DNA of 64,000 bases from Collinsella sp. (GCA_019414025.1 DXMU01000007.1:13184-77183); one strand, 5' to 3'. Shown: positions 32,617-41,035, counted from the first letter of the stretch. Translations and numbers: made by a program. The notes: generated by a model from the sequence alone, not told the origin.

Positions 32617-33447
32617 ATGGATCGCAGTAAGGTACCTGCCGTTCTATCCATCGCAGGATCCGATTCCAGCGGTGGCGCCGGCATTCAGGCCGACATCAAG
32701 ACCATCACGGCGCACCGCCTGTATGCCGAGACGGCCATCACCGCCATCACCGCACAAAACACGCTCGGTGTCACCGCCGTGCAGAATATCTCCCCTGATA
32801 TCGTCGCTGCGCAGATCGACGCCGTATTTGACGATATCCGCCCCAGCGCCGTCAAGATCGGCATGGTTTCCTCTGCCGAGATTATCGAGGTTATCGCCGA
32901 CCGCCTGAGCGCCTGGAACGCGACAAACGTGGTCGTCGACCCCGTCATGGTAGCCACCTCGGGCGCACGGCTGATTGCCGAAGATGCCGCCGAGGCGCTC
33001 ACCCGCCGCCTGTTCCCACTAGCAACCGTCATCACGCCCAATATTCCCGAGGCCATGGCTCTGCTTGACTACGAGGTCGACTCCGAGCGCACACAGCAAA
33101 ATGCTGCCATGCTCCTCACCCGCCGCTTTGGTTGCGCATCCCTCGTTAAGGGTGGGCATCTTGTCAACGAGGCCAACGATGTATTGGCCGAACCCGCGCC
33201 ACTCGATGACGAGGGCAACCATCTGGGCGATCCGCTCACCACGTGGTTCCGCCACAAGCGCATCGAGACCGACAACACACACGGCACCGGCTGCACGCTT
33301 TCGTCCGCCATCGCCTGTGCGCTGGCCCAGGGCATGGATCTTGCCGATGCCGTCAACGCCGGCAAGGCCTACCTAACCGGCGCTCTCGCCGCCGGCTTTG
33401 ACATGGGCAAAGGCTCTGGCCCCGTCAACCACATGTGGCAATATTAA
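32617..33447 (+). CDS. thiD: Hydroxymethylpyrimidine/phosphomethylpyrimidine kinase ThiD
   Basis: This enzyme phosphorylates HMP and then HMP-P to the diphosphate used in thiamine synthesis. VLSIAGSDSSGGAGIQADIK, VKIGMVSS, VVVDPVMVATSGARL, LVKGGH and THGTGCTLSSAIA are all present. At 276 aa it is normal. GGGAGCAAAC precedes the ATG. It stands behind thiC but has its own -10. A pyridoxal kinase role is possible as a side activity. Confidence 0.93.
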   Translation: MDRSKVPAVLSIAGSDSSGGAGIQADIKTITAHRLYAETAITAITAQNTLGVTAVQNISPDIVAAQIDAVFDDIRPSAVKIGMVSSAEIIEVIADRLSAWNATNVVVDPVMVATSGARLIAEDAAEALTRRLFPLATVITPNIPEAMALLDYEVDSERTQQNAAMLLTRRFGCASLVKGGHLVNEANDVLAEPAPLDDEGNHLGDPLTTWFRHKRIETDNTHGTGCTLSSAIACALAQGMDLADAVNAGKAYLTGALAAGFDMGKGSGPVNHMWQY

Positions 33448-33459
33448 GATTCGCAGCCC

Positions 33460-33500
33460 AAAACCGCCGCAAAGGGGACAGGCACCTTTGCGGCGGTTTT
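33460..33500. terminator. Bidirectional terminator between thiD and the pentapeptide-repeat gene
   Basis: AAAACCGCCGCAAAGG (33460-33475) is perfectly inverted as CCTTTGCGGCGGTTTT (33485-33500). The loop GGACAGGCA is nearly the same as in the hairpin at 34160-34192. Confidence 0.85.
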
Positions 33501-33513
33501 TCCTTTTTGACGT

Positions 33514-34125
33514 CTAGTCGTCGGCGAGTTGAATTCCCAACAAACCTGAGAGTGCCAGCGCCTGCTCGGCATTGACCGTCAGGCCCCGCAGCTCACGGTA
33601 GTCGCCCGAGATGACAGGGGCCGCGAACGCGCATCGCGATACATCCACGCCGGAAAGCGGCGTCTTGAACACATCGATTCGCGTCAGGTCGCAGCCGTCC
33701 AGGCGCAATTGCCCCAGCTTTGCCCCCTGGAGTGCGGCCTCGGTCAAACGCGTGTCACGCGCAGCCATGGGGCCAATGCGTCCCTCCGAAAGGTTCGCAT
33801 AGCTCAAATCGCACGATCCAAACGACACGCTCGACAGGCGCGCCTTGAGCAAGTTGAGTCCCGGTGCCGAGCAGTCAACGGAGTCGCAGCGGCTGAGCCA
33901 GCAGCCTTCCATGTTGCAGCGGATAAAGCGGCAGCCGCGAAACACCACGTCGCGAAACGTCAAGCCGCTCCAGTCAACGCTATCGAACTCGCAAGATCGA
34001 AACACAACGCCATCGAAGGTCGCGCCGTTCGCCACGTCATAGGCAAGATCCAAATCCTCAAAAGCGGTATTGGAGACGAGCTCATCGCCCTCGGCAAAGA
34101 GGTCGATGAGCTCGTCCATGCCCAT
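33514..34125 (-). CDS. Pentapeptide-repeat protein
   Basis: This 203-aa protein is built of A(D/N/L)xxF-like five-residue repeats through about residues 20-170, for example FDGVVFRSCEF, LTFRDVVFRGCRF and SFGSCDLSYANLSEG. These predict a right-handed quadrilateral beta-helix. Some such proteins mimic DNA and bind gyrase, but nothing here shows that role. The start is uncertain. ATG 34125 is preferred, although its ribosome binding site is weak, because upstream codons run into a terminator. Confidence 0.75.
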   Translation of the reverse strand: MGMDELIDLFAEGDELVSNTAFEDLDLAYDVANGATFDGVVFRSCEFDSVDWSGLTFRDVVFRGCRFIRCNMEGCWLSRCDSVDCSAPGLNLLKARLSSVSFGSCDLSYANLSEGRIGPMAARDTRLTEAALQGAKLGQLRLDGCDLTRIDVFKTPLSGVDVSRCAFAAPVISGDYRELRGLTVNAEQALALSGLLGIQLADD

Positions 34126-34154
34126 ATGGCAGCCAATCCGTTCGTTTACCCGGG

Positions 34155-34192
34155 CAAAACCACAGCAAAGGCACCTGTCCCCTTTGCGGTGG
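34155..34192 (-). terminator. Terminator of the SGNH hydrolase gene
   Basis: CCACAGCAAAGG (34160-34171) pairs with CCTTTGCGGTGG (34181-34192), with TTTTG following on the minus strand. The core is the same as in the hairpin at 33460-33500. Confidence 0.8.
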
Positions 34193-34204
34193 CTTGGGGC
34201 CGTG

Positions 34205-34864
34205 CTACTCACCGAGTATCTCTTTGGGCTTGGCTGCCACGGCGTGACCCAGGCTCTCGTGGCTTTCGGGCATCATATGCAGATAGTCGATATCGCCCGG
34301 CTCGGCAAACTCGGCGGCATTCAAAAAGTCGCAGCCAAACTGCTCGGCCACGTGCGCATAGTACTCGCCAAAATGCTCAGATGCCTCAACGGAATGCTCG
34401 TCAAAGTCGGTCATATACACATCGGCGATCTGCGGCTTGATCTTGATAGGAGCCATCAGCAGGATGCGCGGGCAAGGCGCAGCGTCGGTCCACGGAAACG
34501 CGCGGACGGCGCGAATCAGCGCCATGGCGCCACGGGCGATATCGGAAGCTGTCACGTTAAAGACCGTCTTGCAATCGTTAGTTCCCAGCATAATAACGAT
34601 CGCATCCAGCGGCTTATGAGCCTCGAGCAGCATCGGCAGCGCGCGGATGCCGTTAAGATTGGTGTCCAGATGGCACATATCGTCGCGTACCGTCGTGCGG
34701 CCGTTGAGGCCTTCTTCAATTACATGCCAGCCCTCGCCTAAGTCACGTTGGGCCACGCCGCACCAGCGCACATCCTGCGCATAGCGCACCGCGGTGCCAT
34801 CGCGCATACCAGCCGGATCATAGCCATAGGTGTTGCTGTCACCAAAGCACAGAACGTTTTTCAT
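34205..34864 (-). CDS. SGNH/GDSL-type hydrolase
   Basis: This 219-aa esterase-fold protein shows block I VLCFGDSNTYGYDP (nucleophile serine of GDSN), the oxyanion asparagine in LNGRTT, block III IVIMLGTNDCK, and a C-terminal DYLHMMPESHESLGHAV supplying the Asp/His pair. No signal peptide is present, so it should be cytoplasmic, close to arylesterase or acyl-esterase groups. The substrate is unknown. ATG 34864 follows GGGAG. Confidence 0.83.
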   Translation of the reverse strand: MKNVLCFGDSNTYGYDPAGMRDGTAVRYAQDVRWCGVAQRDLGEGWHVIEEGLNGRTTVRDDMCHLDTNLNGIRALPMLLEAHKPLDAIVIMLGTNDCKTVFNVTASDIARGAMALIRAVRAFPWTDAAPCPRILLMAPIKIKPQIADVYMTDFDEHSVEASEHFGEYYAHVAEQFGCDFLNAAEFAEPGDIDYLHMMPESHESLGHAVAAKPKEILGE

Positions 34865-34883
34865 CGTAAGCTCCCCACTCAAT

Positions 34884-34914
34884 AAAAAGCCGACGGGAGC
34901 AGCCCCCGTCGGCT
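34884..34914 (-). terminator. Terminator of the PARG-like gene
   Basis: AGCCGACGGG (34888-34897) pairs with CCCGTCGGCT (34905-34914), then TTTTTATT on the minus strand. Confidence 0.82.
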
Positions 34915-34939
34915 CGGTATATCGCATCACGCGCACCGT

Positions 34940-36073
34940 TTACAGGTACTTGCGCCAGTCGTCGTCATCCTCGTCATCCTCGGCAGCGGCCTGAGCCTGC
35001 TCGGCGGCACGGGCGGCTGCGGCGCGGGCGGCAACCTGAGCATAGGACTCCTCGTTGCGCTCGGGGAAGTTTGCCAGCACGTGCTCGAATTTGGCGAAGT
35101 CCTCGTCCCAGCGCGTAGACGGCACGGCAAAGAAGACCTGCTTGACCTTGAAGTCGCCCGATGCGAGCTCCTTGCGGAAGAGCTCGGCCACGGCCTCGGC
35201 ATCAAAGCCGTTGCTGTCGCAGCCCCATGCGCCCAGCACGAGCTTCTCGCGACCCAACTCGTCGCAGATGGCGAGCACAAAGCGGATGCGGTCGCGCAGG
35301 GCATCCAGCAGAGCATCGTCGCTCACGCGATACTCCTGGCGGGCGCGCTTAACGTTGGGCGCGGCGGCCACGATCACGTCGGCGTATGCATGCACGTGGT
35401 TGCGGTCGAAGCGCACCGCAGGCACCACCAGGGCGCGGTTACGATAGAGCTCGCAGTTGATGTTGCGGCGACGGTTCTCGCCGTACCACTTACGCTGCTT
35501 ATCGAGAACGTTGTACAGATACGAATCGGCGCAGAGCGTCGCCTCCTGACCCAGATAACCCTGAATATAGCCACCGCCCGGGTTGGTGAACGAGGCAAAG
35601 ACGAGCACGGCCATGTCGCAGAACTGCGCATAGCCACGACCGTTGTCCAAGATGACCTGCGTGGCGGAGGCATCGAGCACGGTGACCTCGGGCAGAACCG
35701 GAGCGGGCTCCTCAGCAGGCGCGGACTCAGCTTCGGCGATTTCCTCGGCAGGCTCCTCGACGGGCTCGGGCGCTGCCTCGGTCTCGAGCACTGCCTCGAC
35801 CTCGGCGGTCTCCGCGTCCTCGACGTCCTCGGCGACCTGCTCTTCGGGGGCCACAGCAGTCTGAACCTTGGCCTTCATCGCCGCGACAAAGCCGGCAGGC
35901 ATACCGTCGAATTCGCGCACGCCGGCAAGCGAGCGCTCGATATCCTTGGCACACGCCTCGGACACAGTTGCCACGTGACGCTCGGCGGCCTTGGCGCGAG
36001 CCTCGCGCTTGGGGTTGGGCTGTCCCGCGCGGTTGGGCCTGCGGTTACGGTTCCTGTTGTCGACGCCTGCCAT
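34940..36073 (-). CDS. Microbial-type PARG/TIGR02452 family protein with altered catalytic motif
   Basis: This 377-aa macrodomain-like protein has an ADP-ribose-binding core (about 140-330) with FTNPGGGYIQGYLGQEATLC and VLGAWGCDSNGFD. In active poly(ADP-ribose) glycohydrolases the signature is GGGx(6-8)QEE and the second Glu is catalytic. Here the triplet is QEA, so hydrolysis may be lost. The N-terminus is basic (about 1-30), followed by an acidic Glu/Ala/Pro-rich linker (about 72-130). The C-terminus is Ala-rich, then EDDEDDDD. The start is ATG 36073 after AAAGG. Family assignment is by motif. Confidence 0.75.
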   Translation of the reverse strand: MAGVDNRNRNRRPNRAGQPNPKREARAKAAERHVATVSEACAKDIERSLAGVREFDGMPAGFVAAMKAKVQTAVAPEEQVAEDVEDAETAEVEAVLETEAAPEPVEEPAEEIAEAESAPAEEPAPVLPEVTVLDASATQVILDNGRGYAQFCDMAVLVFASFTNPGGGYIQGYLGQEATLCADSYLYNVLDKQRKWYGENRRRNINCELYRNRALVVPAVRFDRNHVHAYADVIVAAAPNVKRARQEYRVSDDALLDALRDRIRFVLAICDELGREKLVLGAWGCDSNGFDAEAVAELFRKELASGDFKVKQVFFAVPSTRWDEDFAKFEHVLANFPERNEESYAQVAARAAAARAAEQAQAAAEDDEDDDDWRKYL

Positions 36074-36139
36074 AAGTGGTCACCTTTCCTGTCGCTGCCG
36101 CTATCGGCTTTTTCCCATCCATGATACCCCGCCGCGCAC

Positions 36140-36165
36140 AAAAAAGACGGCCCCGCAGGACCGCC
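36140..36165 (-). terminator. Terminator of the BI-1 family gene
   Basis: On the minus strand GGCGGTCC (36165-36158) pairs with GGGCCGTC (36153-36146) with two G-U pairs, then TTTTTT. Confidence 0.75.
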
Positions 36166-36214
36166 TTTCGCATCGTTTTACCGCATCCGACAAGAAACGC
36201 CGTAATGCCCCGCG

Positions 36215-36910
36215 CTAGTCGCGACGGCCGAGGATGTTCAGAATGCGCAGGAACACATTGATGATGTCCACGAACAGGTTGGATGCCATGAGCACGGCGT
36301 TGGGCAGCGTGGGCGGCACCGTCGTGGCAACATAGGTGTCGTAGCCAATAAAGCCGGCGAATACCACGATCACGATCAGGTCGGTGATGGTCTGCGAGAC
36401 GCCCATGAACATCAGCACGATCTCAACCAGAATCGTGGCGAGCAGAATGCCAAAACCGATGCCATATACGCGCTGGAAAAACTTGGGGAACGTCACGCCC
36501 AAGGCACCAAAGACAAAGGTGATGGCGGCCGTGGCGATAAAGGCAGTGTTGATGGTGGGCAGGTCGTAGTTGGCAAGGCCAAACGACGCGGTCAGGCCAA
36601 AGGTGCTCGCAAAGACCACGTAGCCCACGAGTGACAGGCCCACGGACTGTTTGCTGGCAGCAGCCGACATCATGACCATGCCGACGATGGTCAAAATAAA
36701 TGAGCCAAAGACCAGCGGCAAAGCGGCGCCGCTCATCATCATGCGCGCAAACGACATGGTGCTCGTAAAGTAGGCGCCGGCGCCCATGGCGCAAAAGCCC
36801 AAAAAGATCAGAGCAGACATGACAAGGTTGTACGCGCGCGGCGACATCTCCTTGGCACGGCTTGCGCCGGTCTCGATGGGGCCATTCTGATAGCCCTGGA
36901 TATCGTTCAT
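36215..36910 (-). CDS. Bax inhibitor-1/YccA family membrane protein
   Basis: This 231-aa integral membrane protein has about seven helices after a polar N-terminus (MNDIQGYQNGPIETGASRAK). The last part, FIGYDTYVATTV, followed by FVDIINVFLRILNILGRRD, matches the C-terminal BI-1 block. BI-1 members act as pH-sensitive calcium leaks or bind FtsH; the role here is unknown. GAAAGGACG precedes the ATG at 36910. Confidence 0.87.
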   Translation of the reverse strand: MNDIQGYQNGPIETGASRAKEMSPRAYNLVMSALIFLGFCAMGAGAYFTSTMSFARMMMSGAALPLVFGSFILTIVGMVMMSAAASKQSVGLSLVGYVVFASTFGLTASFGLANYDLPTINTAFIATAAITFVFGALGVTFPKFFQRVYGIGFGILLATILVEIVLMFMGVSQTITDLIVIVVFAGFIGYDTYVATTVPPTLPNAVLMASNLFVDIINVFLRILNILGRRD

Positions 36911-36990
36911 AATTTCGTCCTTTCAAAAAGCACCGCGACGGCGCCGTAGCTGACAAGTTTCCTGCCATTGTACCCGAACGCCACGCGTTC

Positions 36991-37329
36991 TTACCTGCGG
37001 CGCTCGCTCTCGAGTGTTCGGTCGAACGCCCACACCCACCAACGCATCACGTGTGCCTGCGAGCCGTCCGCCCGCTCGCGCGTCTGGTCCTCCAGATACA
37101 ACTCGGTCGCGTGCCCGCCAAAACGAACCTTATAAGTCGCCGTACGAATGCCGTGAACCGTCAGGCCAAAACCGGTGGACGAGACAATCTCGTCAATCGT
37201 AAAGCAGCGACCGTCAACCCAGCAGACGGTAACCGGCACAACCTGTCCGCCCGCGAGAATGCGAGCCACGACGTCCACATACTGCTTGTGCACGCGCCGA
37301 GTTTTGCCGTCTGTCTGTCGATATTCCAT
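36991..37329 (-). CDS. Small conserved protein, DUF6504-like
   Basis: This 112-aa soluble protein has the core YVDVVARILAGGQVVPVTVCWVDGRC followed by FTIDEIV. It resembles small actinobacterial proteins of the DUF6504 type, whose function is unknown. The start is unclear: ATG 37329 has GGGAGG only one base away, and upstream ATGs have no ribosome binding site, so the true N-terminus may differ by up to eight residues. It is probably monocistronic. Confidence 0.55.
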   Translation of the reverse strand: MEYRQTDGKTRRVHKQYVDVVARILAGGQVVPVTVCWVDGRCFTIDEIVSSTGFGLTVHGIRTATYKVRFGGHATELYLEDQTRERADGSQAHVMRWWVWAFDRTLESERRR

Positions 37330-37579
37330 GCCTCCCATTATCGAACGCATGTTTGCATATTGTAAAGCGAACAGACTGTGGTTTTGGGGTGTTGGGGCGC
37401 GCGCACGTGTCCTCATGGTGTGTTAGCAAAAAGAACACCCACGGTCAACAGGGCTAATATTCATTTTTAGTGCCAAAAAATTCACTGCTCCCATCAGAAC
37501 TCGGTAAAGAAACCCGCAGGAGGTGATACGATTTATCATGTTTCTGTAACGTGCCTGCAAACTTCGAGAAAGCCCATAT

Positions 37580-38629
37580 ATGGACGTAACGTTCTCAACC
37601 TTCCTCGGCCAACTTGTGTCGAACCCAGTCCTTGCCGTCACCGTGATCCTCGCGCTCGGCGCCATCTTCGTCAATGGATGGACCGACGCACCCAACGCCA
37701 TCGCGACCTGCGTCACTACGCGTTGCATGCCCGCCCGCGCCGCCATTCTCATGAGTGCCGCATTCAACTTCCTCGGCGTGCTCATCATGACGCACTTTAA
37801 CGCGAGCGTCGCCAACACCATCTCCCATATTGTCGACTTTGGCGGAAACAGTACCATGGCGCTCGCCTGCCTGTGCGCGGCGCTGTTCTCCATCGTCGTC
37901 TACGGCGCCACAGCGTCGCGTTTTGGCATCCCCACCTCGCAAAGCCACAGCCTTATCGCCGGCCTGACCGGTGCCGCCATCGCCCTCGGCGGTGCGAGCA
38001 GCGTCAACGTCCACGAGTGGATGAAGGTCATCTACGGCCTGGCGCTCTCCATCGGTCTGGGCTTTGTCATGGGCTGGGTCCTGTGCAAGCTCGTCTCGAT
38101 TCTTTTCGCCGCCGCCAACAGGCGACGTGCCAATGTCTTCTTTAAATACGCTCAGATCGCGAGCGCTGCGGCCATGAGCTTTATGCACGGCGCGCAGGAT
38201 GGACAGAAGTTCATCGGCGTGCTCTTTTTAGGCGTGGCCTTTGCCAGCGGCCAGACGAGCGTCGGCGATGCCGGCATCCCCATCTGGATTATGCTGCTAT
38301 GCTCGGCCACCATGGGCATCGGCACCAGCGTGGGCGGCGAGCGCATCATCAAGTCCGTTGGCCAGAGCATGGTCAAGCTCGAAAAGTACCAGGGCTTCTC
38401 CGCCGACCTGGCGGGCGCCGCGAACCTGCTGCTTGCCACCCTTACCGGCATCCCCGTGTCCTCCACGCACATCAAGACCTGCGCCATCATGGGCGTCGGT
38501 GCCGTCAAACGCCTCTCGGCCATCAACTTCGGCGTCGTCAAGGACATGATGTTCACCTGGTTCTTCACCTTCCCCGCCTGCGGACTCATCAGCTTTGTCA
38601 TGGCCAAGCTGTTCATGATGTTCATCTAG
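37580..38629 (+). CDS. pit: PiT family inorganic phosphate transporter
   Basis: This low-affinity phosphate (metal-phosphate) symporter has 349 aa and about ten helices. Both halves carry the family repeat: GWTDAPNAIATCVTTR with GIPTSQSHSLIAG, and SFMHGAQDGQKFIGV with GIPVSSTHIKTCAIMGVG. It is immediately followed by its DUF47 partner. Phosphate is therefore imported both here and by the Pst system 5-9 kb away. Confidence 0.92.
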   Translation: MDVTFSTFLGQLVSNPVLAVTVILALGAIFVNGWTDAPNAIATCVTTRCMPARAAILMSAAFNFLGVLIMTHFNASVANTISHIVDFGGNSTMALACLCAALFSIVVYGATASRFGIPTSQSHSLIAGLTGAAIALGGASSVNVHEWMKVIYGLALSIGLGFVMGWVLCKLVSILFAAANRRRANVFFKYAQIASAAAMSFMHGAQDGQKFIGVLFLGVAFASGQTSVGDAGIPIWIMLLCSATMGIGTSVGGERIIKSVGQSMVKLEKYQGFSADLAGAANLLLATLTGIPVSSTHIKTCAIMGVGAVKRLSAINFGVVKDMMFTWFFTFPACGLISFVMAKLFMMFI

Positions 38630-38696
38630 TCAAACCGAACGTCCATCCGGACCGTAACACCTCGCCCACCCGTCTTCGCCTCGAAAGGACCCACTC

Positions 38697-39320
38697 ATGG
38701 CAAAGAAACCCGATTCGTTCTACTTTGACAACTACGTCGCCTGCGCCGACCTCGCCGTCCAGGCCGCCGAGCTGCTTACCAAGATTTTCGAGAACTTCGA
38801 TCCCGCAAAGATTCACGATATGCTCGACAAGATGCATGCGATCGAGCATGCGGCCGACAAGAAGCACCATGAGCTTGAGGACGCCCTGCTCACCGCCTTT
38901 ATCACCCCGCTTGAGCGCGAGGATCTGGACCTGATGAGCTGCTCGCTCGACACCGTGCTCGACCGCATCGAGGGCGTCGTGCAGCGCGTCTACTTCACCA
39001 ACATCCAGAGCATCCACCCCGATGCCATCGTCATCGCTCACAAGGTGACCGACGCCTGCCGCGCCATGAAGGACCTTATGGTCGAGCTTCCCAACTACCG
39101 CAAGTCCAAGACCCTGCGCGAACTCGTCATCCAGATCAACACCATCGAGTCCGAGGCCGACGAGCTCTATATCAACGCCATGCGTAACCTGCATGTCAAC
39201 GGCAAGGACGCACTCGAGGTCATCGCCTGGCGTGACGTGTACGCCTTCCTGGAGTACTGCGCCGACTGCTGCGAGAATGTGGCCGATGTCGTGGATTCGA
39301 TCGTCATGAAGAACAGTTAA
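38697..39320 (+). CDS. DUF47 (PhoU-like) partner of the PiT transporter
   Basis: This 207-aa all-helical protein of the DUF47/PhoU-like family is found next to pit genes and thought to control the transporter. IEHAADKKHHELEDAL, TPLEREDLDLMSCSLDTVLDRIEG and the C-terminal CADCCENVADVVDSIVMKNS are typical. The start ATG follows GAAAGG. The 67-base gap after pit shows no terminator, so the two are co-transcribed. Confidence 0.9.
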   Translation: MAKKPDSFYFDNYVACADLAVQAAELLTKIFENFDPAKIHDMLDKMHAIEHAADKKHHELEDALLTAFITPLEREDLDLMSCSLDTVLDRIEGVVQRVYFTNIQSIHPDAIVIAHKVTDACRAMKDLMVELPNYRKSKTLRELVIQINTIESEADELYINAMRNLHVNGKDALEVIAWRDVYAFLEYCADCCENVADVVDSIVMKNS

Positions 39321-39325
39321 TTGGG

Positions 39326-39433
39326 GGTACGTGTCCCGGCGGCGAAGGGCCGGCCACGGTTTGCTTTCTCACTCCGGCTGCTTTGCAGAGTCGTTCGAAA
39401 GTAAACCGTGGCCGGCCCTTCGCCCTACGTACC
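39326..39433. repeat. Long imperfect inverted repeat after the pit operon
   Basis: GGCGAAGGGCCGGCCACGGTTT (39341-39362, in two parts GGCGAAGGGCC and GGCCACGGTTT) is perfectly inverted at 39403-39424. Outer arms GGTACGT/ACGTACC (39326-39332 and 39427-39433) extend it past a bulge, and CTTTC/GAAAG extends it inward. No T run follows. The build is like the 33-bp repeat at 24881-25009, but the sequence is different. Confidence 0.8.
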
Positions 39434-39603
39434 ACCATTGGGAACTTTGGCTGATAGTTGTAGCGCAATGGGGGTTTGGCTGAAGGGACCTTTGGTACTC
39501 GTTCGGACACTTTGGCCCTTGATGAGCGTTTGGCTGATTGCTGCTTTGGGTACTCTTTGGGTTACTTTTGGTTTGTTTGATTTTTAATTTTAGGAGGGCT
39601 TGT
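39434..39603 (+). other. T/G-rich upstream region of the nitroreductase gene
   Basis: The plus strand is dominated by T and G and poor in A and C, unlike the rest of the window. TTTGGCTGA occurs three times (near 39453, 39475 and 39528). The promoter must lie here, but none is clear. The ribosome binding site TAGGAGGG is at 39591-39598. Confidence 0.5.
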
Positions 39604-40134
39604 ATGTCTTATTTGGATCTGGCTCGGGGTCGTTATTCTTGTCGCGAGTTTGAGGATCGTTCTGTTGAGCAGGCTGTGGTGGATACCATTGTTGAAGCCG
39701 GGCGTATTGCTCCTTCTGCTTGTAATAATCATCCAGCCCGTGTGATGGTGCTGGATACGCCTGAGCTGTTGGAGAAGGCTGCTGCTTGTCAGCCTCGGTT
39801 TGCTCGTGATGGGTCTATCTTTGGAGCTCCGCTTGTCTTCCTTATTTGCAGCGTTACCGATGATGCTTGGGTGCGCCCGTATGACCAGATAAATTCCAGT
39901 GAAATCGATACGTCCATCGTGTGCGACCAGATGATGATGGAGGCCACCGAGCAGGGTCTGGGAACGTGCTGGGTATGCCATTTTAAGCCTGAGGTGGCAG
40001 AGGAGCAGTTCAACCTGCCCGAGGGCGTCTATCCCTATCACATGCTCGTCTGCGGCTATCCTGCCGACCATATCGCCGACCCCGAGCATCGCGAGGCCCG
40101 CACTATTCCCCTCTCCAACTTCCTCCTCAAGTAG
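39604..40134 (+). CDS. Nitroreductase family protein
   Basis: This FMN-dependent oxidoreductase of 176 aa begins MSYLDLARGRYSCREFEDR, and IAPSACNNHPARVMV is the FMN-contact block. GTCWVCHFKPE and PYHMLVCGYPAD follow. It probably reduces nitro-aromatics or quinones with NAD(P)H; the substrate is unknown. The first roughly 290 bases use T-ending codons (GCT, CGT, TCT, GAT), while the last 200 use C-ending codons like the neighbours, suggesting a mosaic or locally mutated gene. It ends at the terminator at 40178-40221. Confidence 0.87.
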   Translation: MSYLDLARGRYSCREFEDRSVEQAVVDTIVEAGRIAPSACNNHPARVMVLDTPELLEKAAACQPRFARDGSIFGAPLVFLICSVTDDAWVRPYDQINSSEIDTSIVCDQMMMEATEQGLGTCWVCHFKPEVAEEQFNLPEGVYPYHMLVCGYPADHIADPEHREARTIPLSNFLLK

Positions 40135-40177
40135 TTTTTAGACATACCTTAAAATCTACCTTTTACCACGCGCCCTT

Positions 40178-40221
40178 CGCCGAGTTCTGTCCTATCGCAT
40201 GCAGAGCTCGGCGTTTTGTTT
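40178..40221 (+). terminator. Terminator of the nitroreductase gene
   Basis: CGCCGAGTTCTG (40178-40189) pairs with CAGAGCTCGGCG (40202-40213) with one G-U pair, then TTTTGTTT. Confidence 0.85.
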
Positions 40222-40241
40222 CCCAACCCGTATACAGCCAC

Positions 40242-40269
40242 AAAAAAGGAGCCCGCAGGTGCGAGCTCC
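40242..40269 (-). terminator. Terminator after divIVA
   Basis: GGAGCCCGC (40248-40256) pairs with GCGAGCTCC (40261-40269), then TTTTTTG on the minus strand. It closes the minus-strand division/phosphate block. Confidence 0.82.
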
Positions 40270-40299
40270 TCTTAAGGACACTAGATTGTAGCTCTGATG

Positions 40300-40974
40300 C
40301 TAGTCCAGGTCGTCGGCGGCAAAGTTGTCGATCGGGGCGAAGGGATCGGCCACGGGGACAACCGGGTCAGCGACGGGCAGCGGCTCGGCGGGAACAGTCA
40401 CCGCAGGAGAAGCGGCAGAACCGACCGGCGTGGAGGCCATGAGGTCGGCCGGGAAGGAGTTCTGGGCATCGTCCATGAAGTGCTGGATGAGCTTGAGGTA
40501 CTCGGCCTTGAACTCCTCGCGGGAAGCCTTGAGACGATCGATTTCCTCGAGCTCGGCCTGCTTCTCGGTCAGAGCCTGGCGGATAACCTCGCGGGCCTTA
40601 GCGTCAGCCTCGTTGCGGATACGCTCAGCGTTCTCGTTGGCATCGTTGACGATGGTCTCAGCGGTCTGCTGGGCAGCGATCAGGGCAGCGGAAATCTGGC
40701 GCTCCTGAGCGGAGAAGTCAGGGGCGGGAGCAGCCACGGGGGCGGCAGGAACGGCTTGGGCGGTGGCATCCTGAGCCTGGGCAAGCTGAGCCTGCGCATC
40801 GGCAAGCTGCTGCTCGGTAGCAGTCAGGCGACCCTTAAGGTCGACGATCTTAGCGAGCATAGCGTCAACCTCGGAGGACAGCGTCTCCAAGAAGACGTCG
40901 ACCTCGGCGGGATCGTAGCCACGCTTGGCCTCAGAGAAAGTCTGAGCCTGGATGTCTGCAGGGGTAATAGCCAT
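40300..40974 (-). CDS. divIVA: DivIVA-domain cell division/polarity protein
   Basis: This coiled-coil protein binds curved membrane at septa and poles. The N-terminal DivIVA domain reads ADIQAQTFSEAKRGYDPAEVDVFLETLS. A coiled coil (about 40-65) follows, then an Ala/Pro linker, then a second long coiled coil (about 90-165, DANENAERIRNEADAKAREVIRQ). The C-terminal tail is acidic and proline-rich. Length is 224 aa. AAGGAG precedes the ATG. It ends the sepF-yggT-divIVA string, as in other Gram-positive genomes. Confidence 0.9.
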   Translation of the reverse strand: MAITPADIQAQTFSEAKRGYDPAEVDVFLETLSSEVDAMLAKIVDLKGRLTATEQQLADAQAQLAQAQDATAQAVPAAPVAAPAPDFSAQERQISAALIAAQQTAETIVNDANENAERIRNEADAKAREVIRQALTEKQAELEEIDRLKASREEFKAEYLKLIQHFMDDAQNSFPADLMASTPVGSAASPAVTVPAEPLPVADPVVPVADPFAPIDNFAADDLD

Positions 40975-41035
40975 AACAAGTCTCCTTTTTCATCGCCTCG
41001 GCGCTACACGCCCGACGTAAGTTACTAAGTCAGTT

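Noticed and set aside
24881..39433. Insertion sequence or CRISPR
   Set aside because: The inverted repeats enclose no ORF that could be a transposase, and there is no spaced direct-repeat array in the window.
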